From Candidatus Gastranaerophilales bacterium (GTDB lineage: Bacteria > Cyanobacteriota > Vampirovibrionia > Gastranaerophilales > Gastranaerophilaceae): DNA of 33,444 bases. The notes below the pieces were generated by a model. It was not told where the DNA came from, did not search any database, and saw nothing but the letters and a program-made list of their open reading frames with translations. Where the stretch lies: positions 1 to 33,444 of the forward strand of contig CAJOPF010000046.1 in assembly GCA_905236205.1 (NCBI GenBank). Direction: 5' to 3'. Position 1 is the first letter of the stretch. Each line of letters starts with the position of its first letter. The position numbers were made by a program, and so were the translations under genes. This document shows, in pieces, positions 14,539 to 21,483 of this stretch.

Positions 14539-15435
14539 ATGAGTGAAGTTATAACTGAATTTCGCAACGAAAACACAAAAAATATCGATTTGTTGAGTAG
14601 TTTGGAAATTGTACAAAAAATAAATGAAGAGGATAAACTTGTAGCTCTTGCTGTTGAAAGCGAGTTGGAAAATATTGCAAAAGCAATAGATATGATTTCA
14701 AAACAGTTATTGAAGAGCGGCAGGTTGATTTATTTCGGGGCTGGAACCTCAGGACGCTTGGGAATTTTAGACGCTTCAGAATGTCCGCCTACATTTAGCG
14801 TACCTCATGATATGGTTCAGGGCATAATTGCAGGTGGAGACAGCGCGTTTAAAAGACCTATCGAAGGCGCAGAAGACAATTTTGAAAGCGGAAGATATGA
14901 CGCAAGAATATTAACAGAAGATGATGTTGCGGTAGTAATTTCAGCAAGCGGAAATCCAAAATATCTTCTTGGAGTATTAGAACAAGCTAATGAATCTAAC
15001 ACAAAAACAATCGCTTTAACATGTAATTCACAAGCAAAAATTGCAGAAGAAGCATCACTTACAATTTGTGTAGAAGTCGGTGCGGAAGTTATTGCAGGCT
15101 CAAGCAGAATGAAAGCGGGAACTGCACAAAAAATGGTTCTGAACATGCTTTCAACAGGTTCTATGATAAAAATTGGTAAAACATACCAAAATTTTATGAT
15201 TGATTTAAAACCGACAAATGAAAAATTAAAAGACAGAGCGATAAGAATTGTTGCACAAATTGCCCAAACAACTCACGCTAAAGCTTTTGAAACTTTAGAA
15301 AAATGCAATTGGGAAGTAAAAACGGCAGTTGCGGCAATAGTAAAATCTGTTGATATTGAAACAGCAAGACAACTTTTAAAACGACATAACGGAATTTTAA
15401 GAAAATTATTAACCGAAAAGGAAAAAATAAGATGA
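14539..15435 (+). CDS. murQ: N-acetylmuramic acid 6-phosphate etherase
   Basis: MurQ splits the lactyl ether of MurNAc-6-P to give GlcNAc-6-P in cell-wall recycling. The SIS domain shows the family signatures YFGAGTSGRLGILDASECPP (with the catalytic Glu), RPIEGAEDNFESG, ISASGNPKYLLG and EVIAGSSRMKAGTAQKMVLN. 298 aa is the usual length. AGGAAG is about 8 bases before the ATG. Its last 4 bases overlap the gpsA start (ATGA). No MurNAc transporter or kinase lies nearby, but murI and the AMIN amidase upstream in the window also concern peptidoglycan. Confidence 0.96.
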   Translation: MSEVITEFRNENTKNIDLLSSLEIVQKINEEDKLVALAVESELENIAKAIDMISKQLLKSGRLIYFGAGTSGRLGILDASECPPTFSVPHDMVQGIIAGGDSAFKRPIEGAEDNFESGRYDARILTEDDVAVVISASGNPKYLLGVLEQANESNTKTIALTCNSQAKIAEEASLTICVEVGAEVIAGSSRMKAGTAQKMVLNMLSTGSMIKIGKTYQNFMIDLKPTNEKLKDRAIRIVAQIAQTTHAKAFETLEKCNWEVKTAVAAIVKSVDIETARQLLKRHNGILRKLLTEKEKIR

Positions 15436-16430
15436 AATTAACAATACTTGGAGCAGGATGCTGGGGAACAACACTTGCATGGTTACTGACAGATAATTTT
15501 GAGCAGGTTTGCTTATGGTCAAGAGAACAAGATTTACAAGAAGATTTAGTAAAAAACAAACATTGTTCAAAACCATTGGCAATCCAATTGCAAGACAAAG
15601 TTGAAGTAACTTCCGATATGAAATTGGCAATTAAAAATGCTGATATAATTTTATCTGTTGTTGCAACGGCGGGAACAAGAAGTGTTTGCGAACAATTAAA
15701 AGCCTCAGGAATAAAGCCTGAACAAATACTTGTAAACGCGTCAAAAGGTATTGAATTGCCGTCATTGATGACAATGTCTGATGTTATAAAAGATGTTTTA
15801 CCGGAACAAAAACTTGCAATACTTTCAGGACCTACACTTGCAAAAGAAGTTCTAATGGGCTGTCCTACGGCGGCTTGCGTTGCATCAGATGATGCGGAAG
15901 TTGCGGAATTTGTTCAAAAACATTTGAACGTTAAAAACAAATTCAGATTATATACTAATTCTGACGTAACAGGGGTTGAACTGGGCGGAAGTTTAAAGAA
16001 TGTAATTGCGATAGCAGCAGGTTTTGCAACTCAAATGAATTTGGGCGATAATGCTAACGGAGCATTATTAACAAGAGGTATGGCAGAAATTGTCAGAATC
16101 AGCGTAAGATTAGGCGCAAACCCTTCAACATTGTACGGTTTGTCAGGAATGGGCGATTTAATAGCAACTTGCTCAAGCCCGTTATCAAGAAACCACACAG
16201 TAGGAGCAATGCTTGCAAAAGGTAAAAAAATTGATGATATTTTAAAAGAATTAGGTTCTGTGGCAGAGGGTGTCCAAACGTCTAAGGCTCTTTGCGAACT
16301 TGCAAAGAAATTAAATGTTGAAGTTCCGCTTTCAGAAGCTATATATGAAGCTTTATATACGGATATTACACCGATTGAAGTTATGCAAAAATTGATGAAC
16401 AGAAAATTGAAAGAAGAAGAAAAGTACTAA
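15432..16430 (+). CDS. gpsA: Glycerol-3-phosphate dehydrogenase [NAD(P)+]
   Basis: GpsA reduces dihydroxyacetone phosphate to sn-glycerol-3-phosphate for phospholipid synthesis. The N-terminal Rossmann motif is LGAGCWGTTLAWLL. LSGPTLAKEV and the catalytic-lysine region VELGGSLKNVIAIAAG follow, and GLSGMGDLIATCSSPLSRN near residue 240 is the C-terminal signature. 332 aa is normal. It overlaps murQ by 4 bases and shares one base with the next gene, so all three are probably translated from one mRNA. Confidence 0.96.
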   Translation: MKLTILGAGCWGTTLAWLLTDNFEQVCLWSREQDLQEDLVKNKHCSKPLAIQLQDKVEVTSDMKLAIKNADIILSVVATAGTRSVCEQLKASGIKPEQILVNASKGIELPSLMTMSDVIKDVLPEQKLAILSGPTLAKEVLMGCPTAACVASDDAEVAEFVQKHLNVKNKFRLYTNSDVTGVELGGSLKNVIAIAAGFATQMNLGDNANGALLTRGMAEIVRISVRLGANPSTLYGLSGMGDLIATCSSPLSRNHTVGAMLAKGKKIDDILKELGSVAEGVQTSKALCELAKKLNVEVPLSEAIYEALYTDITPIEVMQKLMNRKLKEEEKY

Positions 16431-17362
16431 TGAGTAAATTTGCAGTAAGATATTTAAAAAACATGTATTATCCTCTTGATGTACCGTCAACGGTTACAAT
16501 AGAGGCTGACGATATGGTTCTTGTCCGCACAGAAAAAGGAGAAGAAGCGCTAAAAGTTGTTTATGTAACAGATGAAATAGCACAAATTTGGGAAAAGAAT
16601 AAACAAAAGCCCGACGCTTTTCCTGTTATAAGAGTTCTTGGAGAAAGAGATAAACAAGTTCTTGAGGAAATCAAAAAAGAAGAAGTTGAAGCGTTCTTCA
16701 AATGTAAAGCTTTGGTTGAAAAGCATAAACTTGTAATGAATTTGGTTCAATCGAGAATAACATTTGACAGAAAAAAAATAACCTTTTATTATACAGCTCC
16801 TGAAAGAGTTGATTTTCGTGAGTTACTAAAAGATTTAACTCAAACTTTCAAGCGGGTAAGAATTGATTTACGTCATATTGGAGTAAGAGACGAAACCTCT
16901 ATTATGGAAGGCTGCGGAATTTGCGGAAAAGAATTTTGCTGCTGTTCATTTTTGAAAAAATTCGGTTCAATAAACGTAAAACTTGCAAAAGACCAAGGTA
17001 TGCCTATTACACCTTGTAAAATTTCTGGAACTTGCGGAAGGTTGCTATGCTGCCTAAATTATGAATATTCAAACTACATTGAAGCCGCAAAAGGTATGCC
17101 ACCTGTTGGTTCACCTGTTATGACACCTGATGGTTTGGGCAAAGTTTGCGCATTACATTTCTTGAATAATTCTATTCAGGTAAAACTTGAAGACGGAAAA
17201 ATTAAAGATTATCAAAAAAATGAAATAGAAATGGTTGAAGCAGAAGTTAATGTTGAAATTGACAATAATATTCAACAAAATCTTGCTTATGATGATGATT
17301 CCAAAGATATTGATTTGAAATCTCTTGAAGACGACAGAAACAGCTCAACAGGAAACATTTAA
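16430..17362 (+). CDS. ricT: PSP1 / RicT (YaaT)-like regulatory protein
   Basis: PSP1-domain proteins of this type (YaaT/RicT in Bacillus) form the RicAFT complex, which carries [4Fe-4S] clusters and assists RNase Y-dependent mRNA processing. The PSP1 C-terminal domain spans about residues 60-150 (ITFDRKKITFYYTAPERVDF). It is followed by a cysteine-rich block, EGCGICGKEFCCCSFLKKF and then CKISGTCGRLLCCLNYEY, typical of the family. The C-terminus (after residue 270) is acidic and probably disordered. 310 aa. The start ATG shares a base with the gpsA stop. Whether RicA and RicF partners exist in this lineage is not visible here. Confidence 0.86.
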   Translation: MSKFAVRYLKNMYYPLDVPSTVTIEADDMVLVRTEKGEEALKVVYVTDEIAQIWEKNKQKPDAFPVIRVLGERDKQVLEEIKKEEVEAFFKCKALVEKHKLVMNLVQSRITFDRKKITFYYTAPERVDFRELLKDLTQTFKRVRIDLRHIGVRDETSIMEGCGICGKEFCCCSFLKKFGSINVKLAKDQGMPITPCKISGTCGRLLCCLNYEYSNYIEAAKGMPPVGSPVMTPDGLGKVCALHFLNNSIQVKLEDGKIKDYQKNEIEMVEAEVNVEIDNNIQQNLAYDDDSKDIDLKSLEDDRNSSTGNI

Positions 17363-17368
17363 TAAAAA

Positions 17369-17728
17369 ATGGATAACAAAAATCGGGTTCGGTTCAAAAA
17401 CAGCTTAAAACGAGAGCAAGATAAAAAATTGGAGAATATTCTGTTCTCGCTTGCTGCTGCAGTTGGTATTTTAGACGGAACTTTAAGTGTTATAGTTGCA
17501 TTTAACCATAATTTTCCTTATGAACATCCTGTTATTTTTTGGACAGGACTTGGAAGTCTTTTTGTAGTACTTATTGCAGGTTTTATAATTTCCTGCATAA
17601 GAGAATACAGATATGATGCAAAAAAATTAAAACAAACATTGAAAAAAATCGGCATTATTATACTTTGTTCTTTAGTTTTCACCTGCTTATTGTTTGCATT
17701 GATGATTTATAGTATAATGAACAGATAA
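17369..17728 (+). CDS. Small membrane protein (119 aa), first of three tandem paralogues
   Basis: I do not recognise a family. A basic N-terminus (KNRVRFKNSLKREQDKK) is followed by three predicted membrane segments: about residues 27-47 (ILFSLAAAVGILDGTLSVIV), 55-75 (IFWTGLGSLFVVLIAGFIIS) and 92-117 (KKIGIIILCSLVFTCLLFAL). Between segments 2 and 3 is a charged loop (REYRYDAKKLKQTLKK). The two following proteins have the same plan and a similar loop, pointing to duplication. It starts 6 bases after the RicT-like gene, and its stop shares a base with the next ATG. Function unknown. Confidence 0.8.
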   Translation: MDNKNRVRFKNSLKREQDKKLENILFSLAAAVGILDGTLSVIVAFNHNFPYEHPVIFWTGLGSLFVVLIAGFIISCIREYRYDAKKLKQTLKKIGIIILCSLVFTCLLFALMIYSIMNR

Positions 17729-18075
17729 TGAAACTTAAGCCAAAAACAGCCAAATGTCTCAAGATGTTTTTTATTCTTTGGGGAATAGTAATTTTGTACG
17801 AATTTATATTTATGAATACAAAATTCGGTTTAAACAATTATATAAAAGAAGATTCACTGCTTTATATTTTAATGATTTTAGCTCCTATGCTTGCTGTTAC
17901 GGCATTTTTAGGAGCCTTTGTTGTTGCTTCGCACTATAAAGAAATATCTGACACTTGGGAAAAAAATCCCGAAAAAATCATAGATGAACTAAAATTACTT
18001 GGTATAGGATTATTATTTTTTGTGATAATATTTTTCCTATACTTATGCCTGTATAAATTTGGAATATTAAAATGA
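17728..18075 (+). CDS. Small membrane protein (115 aa), second of three tandem paralogues
   Basis: Three membrane segments: about residues 13-33 (FFILWGIVILYEFIFM), 44-68 (LLYILMILAPMLAVTAFLGA) and 90-112 (LLGIGLLFFVIIFFLYLCLY). The loop before segment 3, KEISDTWEKNPEKIIDELKL followed by LGIGLLFF, aligns with KETYENWKYDREGFIDSMKL followed by YGIGVLFF in the next protein, the clearest sign of common descent. The start ATG overlaps the previous stop by one base and the stop overlaps the next gene's ATG (ATGA). No function can be named. Confidence 0.82.
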   Translation: MKLKPKTAKCLKMFFILWGIVILYEFIFMNTKFGLNNYIKEDSLLYILMILAPMLAVTAFLGAFVVASHYKEISDTWEKNPEKIIDELKLLGIGLLFFVIIFFLYLCLYKFGILK

Positions 18076-18419
18076 ACAACTTAGATAAAAAAAGGCTAAA
18101 AGACAGAAACAGAGCTAAACCAATTATAATCGGCTTTGCAATTTCTGTTATTTATGAATATTTAATTCTTAATGATTGGCTTTTTGATGTAGAAGAATTG
18201 GCAAACAATCATCCTCTGCTTTACAAGATTTTAATTCCTCTGCCATTGATTCTCCTTTTATGTTACCTGATAATATACACTATTTATCTTCAGATAAAAG
18301 AAACTTACGAAAATTGGAAATATGACCGCGAAGGTTTTATTGACAGTATGAAATTATATGGAATCGGAGTTTTATTTTTTATATTTTTGTTGGTAATGTA
18401 TAAAATATTTTTGAACTGA
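18072..18419 (+). CDS. Small membrane protein (115 aa), third of three tandem paralogues
   Basis: It has a basic N-terminus (LDKKRLKDRNRAKP) and three membrane segments: about residues 17-32 (IIIGFAISVIYEYLIL), 47-70 (LLYKILIPLPLILLLCYLII) and 93-114 (LYGIGVLFFIFLLVMYKIFL). It shares the IYEYLIL / LYEFIF first-helix motif and the YENW..D..GFID loop with the second copy. Start and previous stop overlap as ATGA, so translation is coupled. It ends the plus-strand run that began at ribH; a weak hairpin follows. Function unknown. Confidence 0.82.
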   Translation: MNNLDKKRLKDRNRAKPIIIGFAISVIYEYLILNDWLFDVEELANNHPLLYKILIPLPLILLLCYLIIYTIYLQIKETYENWKYDREGFIDSMKLYGIGVLFFIFLLVMYKIFLN

Positions 18420-18434
18420 TTTAATAAAAACAAG

Positions 18435-18458
18435 TGCGAAGATTATGTAATCTCCGCA
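18435..18458 (+). terminator. Weak hairpin at the end of the ribH-to-membrane-protein run
   Basis: TGCGAAGATTA and TAATCTCCGCA pair with one A-C mismatch around TG, followed by CATATTTTGTG. It may end the operon. The next 60 bases are TG-rich without a gene. Confidence 0.45.
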
Positions 18459-18527
18459 CATATTTTGTGTGTGAAATGTGGGTGGGTTTAAGGGTAAATG
18501 AAATAAATGTGTGTGTGAAATGATTTT

Positions 18528-19400
18528 TTAAACTTTTTGGAATATAAAAATATATTCGTGCTGGAAGATAGAGAATCCGCCCATAAGAGCTCTATATCTC
18601 CATAATGGAGCCTTTCTTCCTTTTGCTCTTTCGTTGCCTTGAATATCTTTTATAATTGTTGATTTGTGTTTGAAACCAAGCTTTTTCATCCTATCCATAC
18701 ATTCAAATCCTAAAGACTGAACTTCTGAATTTTTATAACTATCTCCGATAATCAATGCTGCAAATCGACCTTTTTCAAGCAATTTGTAGCCATTCAAAGC
18801 TACTTTTTCAAACAAATCATAAAATTCTTCTGTTGTTGCACAGTTTGATAAATCTTCTTTTTTATCAGAAAACTTAATTATATCATCATAGGGTGGGTGC
18901 AGGATTAGAAGTTGTGCTTTTTCTTCACCCATAACCTCTAATCTTGCTTGAATTTTATCTATAATCTCATCACTTGCAGAATCTCCGCAAATGAGGTTCA
19001 TTTCCGTAACCAATTCTTTTGGTGTAAATTTTTGGCTTACAGAATCTACTAAATCTTGTTTTAACTCAACGCCAATGCAGCGTCGTCCTTCGTTTAAAGC
19101 TTCAATTCCTGATGTGCCTGAGCCAAAGAATAAATCTAAAACCACATCACCTTTTTTAGTGTATCGTTGCAAAAGTTGTTGTGCAATTTGAGGAATATAA
19201 TTTCCATGATATTCGTTTGAATGACCGCCCGTTTTAAGACGTGTAGGAAACAACCATAGAGTATCTGTTTTAATTTCAGGATAATTTTTCCATTCTTTTA
19301 AGTTTACATCATTGTACTTTGTTGTTTTAATCGGGTTTGTTGTAACGGCATTTAATTCAGCACTTCCATGTGCTTGTTTTAACTTCGTGTTAGTCATCAA
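18528..19400 (-). CDS. DNA methyltransferase, N4-cytosine/N6-adenine type, orphan
   Basis: This is a SAM-dependent DNA amino-methyltransferase. SAM motif I is LDLFFGSGTSGIEALNEG near residue 90. The catalytic motif IV is LHPPYDDI near residue 167, an HPPY in place of the usual DPPY/SPPY. Motif I precedes motif IV, the reverse of most beta-class enzymes, as in permuted members of the N6_N4_Mtase group. The N-terminal GGHSNEYHGNYIPQIAQQLL resembles the segment that normally precedes motif I. No restriction gene adjoins it, so it may be a solitary regulatory methylase or a mobile remnant. The start is TTG 19400 or ATG 19397, with AGAGGA about 9-12 bases upstream. The target sequence is unknown. 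Confidence 0.83.
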   Translation of the reverse strand: MMTNTKLKQAHGSAELNAVTTNPIKTTKYNDVNLKEWKNYPEIKTDTLWLFPTRLKTGGHSNEYHGNYIPQIAQQLLQRYTKKGDVVLDLFFGSGTSGIEALNEGRRCIGVELKQDLVDSVSQKFTPKELVTEMNLICGDSASDEIIDKIQARLEVMGEEKAQLLILHPPYDDIIKFSDKKEDLSNCATTEEFYDLFEKVALNGYKLLEKGRFAALIIGDSYKNSEVQSLGFECMDRMKKLGFKHKSTIIKDIQGNERAKGRKAPLWRYRALMGGFSIFQHEYIFIFQKV

Positions 19401-19552
19401 TCTTACTATCCTCTGTCCCTCTTGTGTGTCTTAATAATATAAAATTTTTTTGACAACTTCATCAAATAAAAAGAGGATATTAAAAATTTTTTCTACATAA
19501 AACAGATGATAAATTTTGTTTAATTAGTAAAAACAAGATATTAGTATTTTTA

Positions 19553-19561
19553 TGATATAAT
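19553..19561 (+). promoter_or_regulatory. Extended -10 promoter of the polysaccharide operon
   Basis: TGATATAAT is an extended -10 (TGN plus TATAAT) about 47 bases before the first gene. No good -35 is present, which is typical of extended -10 promoters. Confidence 0.55.
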
Positions 19562-19607
19562 AATAGCAATAGTAACCAGCAAATCAGTAATAAGTTGGAG
19601 GTGTCTT

Positions 19608-20558
19608 TTGCAAATTTTAATCACCGGTGGTGCCGGATTCATCGGTTCAAATCTTGCAGACAGACTTTTAGAGAAAGGTCATAAAATTATTGTTGTTGAT
19701 AATTTTAATGACTACTACTCCCCTTTAATAAAAGAAAATAATGTAAAAAACAATTTGGATAATCCGAATTATAAGCTTTATCGCGGCGATATATGCGATA
19801 AAAATTTAATTGAACAAATTTTCAATGAAAATAATATCAATTCGGTAGTTCATATTGCAGCAAGAGCTGGTGTAAGACCGTCTTTGGAAAACCCACTGGA
19901 ATATGTTAAAACAAATATTGAAGGAACGGTAAATATTTTAGAACAAATGAAAACAAATGATGTGAAAAAGATTGTGTTTGCATCATCATCATCTGTATAC
20001 GGAAATTGTGAAGCCGAAAAATTTTCCGAAGAATTGGAAGTAACAGAACCTATATCACCTTACGCGGCAACAAAATTAGCTTGTGAACAGATGCTTTATA
20101 CATATTCAAAGCTCTATAACATAAAAGTTGTGGCATTGAGATTATTCACTGTATATGGTCCAAGACAGCGTCCTGATTTAGCAATAAGAAAATTTATAGA
20201 ACTGATAGAAAAAGATGAAGAAATACCTGTGTACGGTGACGGTACAACAATGAGAGATTACACTTATGTTGATGATATTGTATCAGGATTTGTTTCGGCT
20301 CTTGAATATGACAAAACACCTTATGAAATAATCAATATAGGCGGAGGTTCGCCTGTTACTCTTACAGAGATGATTGAAACAATAGAAAAAGTTTTAGGCA
20401 AAAAAGCAAAAATTAAACGACTTGATAACCAGCCCGGTGATGTTGAAAAAACCGTAAGTGATATACAAAAAGCAAGAATTTTACTTGGATATATTCCAAA
20501 AACAACATTTGAAAGCGGTATTCGTAAATTTGTGAAGTGGTTGAACAATGATAAATGA
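19608..20558 (+). CDS. NAD-dependent sugar-nucleotide epimerase (UDP-glucuronate 4-epimerase-like)
   Basis: Extended SDR enzyme acting on a nucleotide sugar for a surface glycan. The NAD-binding motif is ITGGAGFIGSNLADRLL at the N-terminus. The catalytic set is FASSSSVYG and SPYAATKLACEQ (YxxxK). VALRLFTVYGPRQRPDLA and the C-terminal GDVEKTVSDIQKARILLGY are typical of the UDP-glucuronate/UDP-glucose 4-epimerase subgroup. 316 aa. The start is TTG, supported by GGAGGTG 5 bases upstream and by the position of the Rossmann motif. It is the first gene of the 19608-25976 operon and overlaps the next by 11 bases. Exact sugar specificity is not decided. Confidence 0.9.
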   Translation: MQILITGGAGFIGSNLADRLLEKGHKIIVVDNFNDYYSPLIKENNVKNNLDNPNYKLYRGDICDKNLIEQIFNENNINSVVHIAARAGVRPSLENPLEYVKTNIEGTVNILEQMKTNDVKKIVFASSSSVYGNCEAEKFSEELEVTEPISPYAATKLACEQMLYTYSKLYNIKVVALRLFTVYGPRQRPDLAIRKFIELIEKDEEIPVYGDGTTMRDYTYVDDIVSGFVSALEYDKTPYEIINIGGGSPVTLTEMIETIEKVLGKKAKIKRLDNQPGDVEKTVSDIQKARILLGYIPKTTFESGIRKFVKWLNNDK

Positions 20559-21483
20559 TATAATTGAAAAACTTGAAACAGAGCAAGATTTAAGAAACTA
20601 TATGTATGAGCATCTTAATTTATCTATGGATGAATTAAGTCAAATCAAGAAAAAAATGTACAAAATACGTACAAGGAGAGATTTAGATTTAGATACTCCG
20701 CAAACATACAGAGAAAAATTACAATGGATGATGCTTCATTACAGAAATCCTAAAATGACCATTTTGGCAGATAAATTTAAAGTCAGAGAATATATCAAAA
20801 ATACTGTCGGAGAAAAGTATTTGGTAAATCTTACAGGTGTATATGACAAATTTGACGATATAGACTTTTCTAAACTGCCTGACAGATTTGTCTTGAAAGT
20901 TAATTGGGGTTCAGGTCAAAATCTTATTGTGCATAATAAAAATGAACTTAATATTGAAGATGCCCGAAATAAGTTCAATAAATGGATGATGCCGACGTCA
21001 AATCATTATTATTTTGGTTTGGAGTGGTGCTATAAAAACATTGAACCTAAAATTATATGCGAAGAATATCTTGATTCCGTTAGTAAATCTGCGCTTGATT
21101 ATAAATTTTTATGTTTTAACGGAAAACCTCTGTATTGTTGGGTAAGCGACAAATACAAAGATATTCAGGAACGTAGTTTTTATGATATGGACTGGAATAT
21201 GCAAAATATTGAACTTGTAGAACCTCATAAAATTAAGGCTCCCGCTCCGCTTAAAAAACCTGAAAAGTTTGAAGAAATGAAAGAACTTGCAAATATACTA
21301 TGTAAAGATTGGCCGCATATAAGAGTTGATTTTTACAAATTAGATAACGGCGACATAAAATTCGGAGAGCTGACATTTTTTACAAGCTGCGGATATAGCC
21401 GCTGGGCACCCGAAACAATTGATTATGATATGGGTAAATACATAGATATTGACACTTTAAGACAAGGTGAATTTTATGTTTAA
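20548..21483 (+). CDS. TupA-like ATP-grasp protein
   Basis: Matches the TupA-like ATP-grasp group found in polysaccharide and teichuronopeptide loci, thought to form an amide or peptide-type bond using ATP. Features are TYREKLQWMMLHYRNP and LADKFKVREYIKNTVGEKYL near the N-terminus, FVLKVNWGSGQNL (ATP-binding lysine region), IICEEYLD and YKFLCFNGKPL in the middle, then HIRVDFYKLDNGDIKFGELT carrying the metal-binding acidic residues. 311 aa. Its start overlaps the epimerase by 11 bases and its end overlaps the next gene. It may attach an amino acid or amino-alcohol to the glycan, which would fit the aminotransferase downstream; that link is an inference. Confidence 0.82.
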   Translation: MINDIIEKLETEQDLRNYMYEHLNLSMDELSQIKKKMYKIRTRRDLDLDTPQTYREKLQWMMLHYRNPKMTILADKFKVREYIKNTVGEKYLVNLTGVYDKFDDIDFSKLPDRFVLKVNWGSGQNLIVHNKNELNIEDARNKFNKWMMPTSNHYYFGLEWCYKNIEPKIICEEYLDSVSKSALDYKFLCFNGKPLYCWVSDKYKDIQERSFYDMDWNMQNIELVEPHKIKAPAPLKKPEKFEEMKELANILCKDWPHIRVDFYKLDNGDIKFGELTFFTSCGYSRWAPETIDYDMGKYIDIDTLRQGEFYV

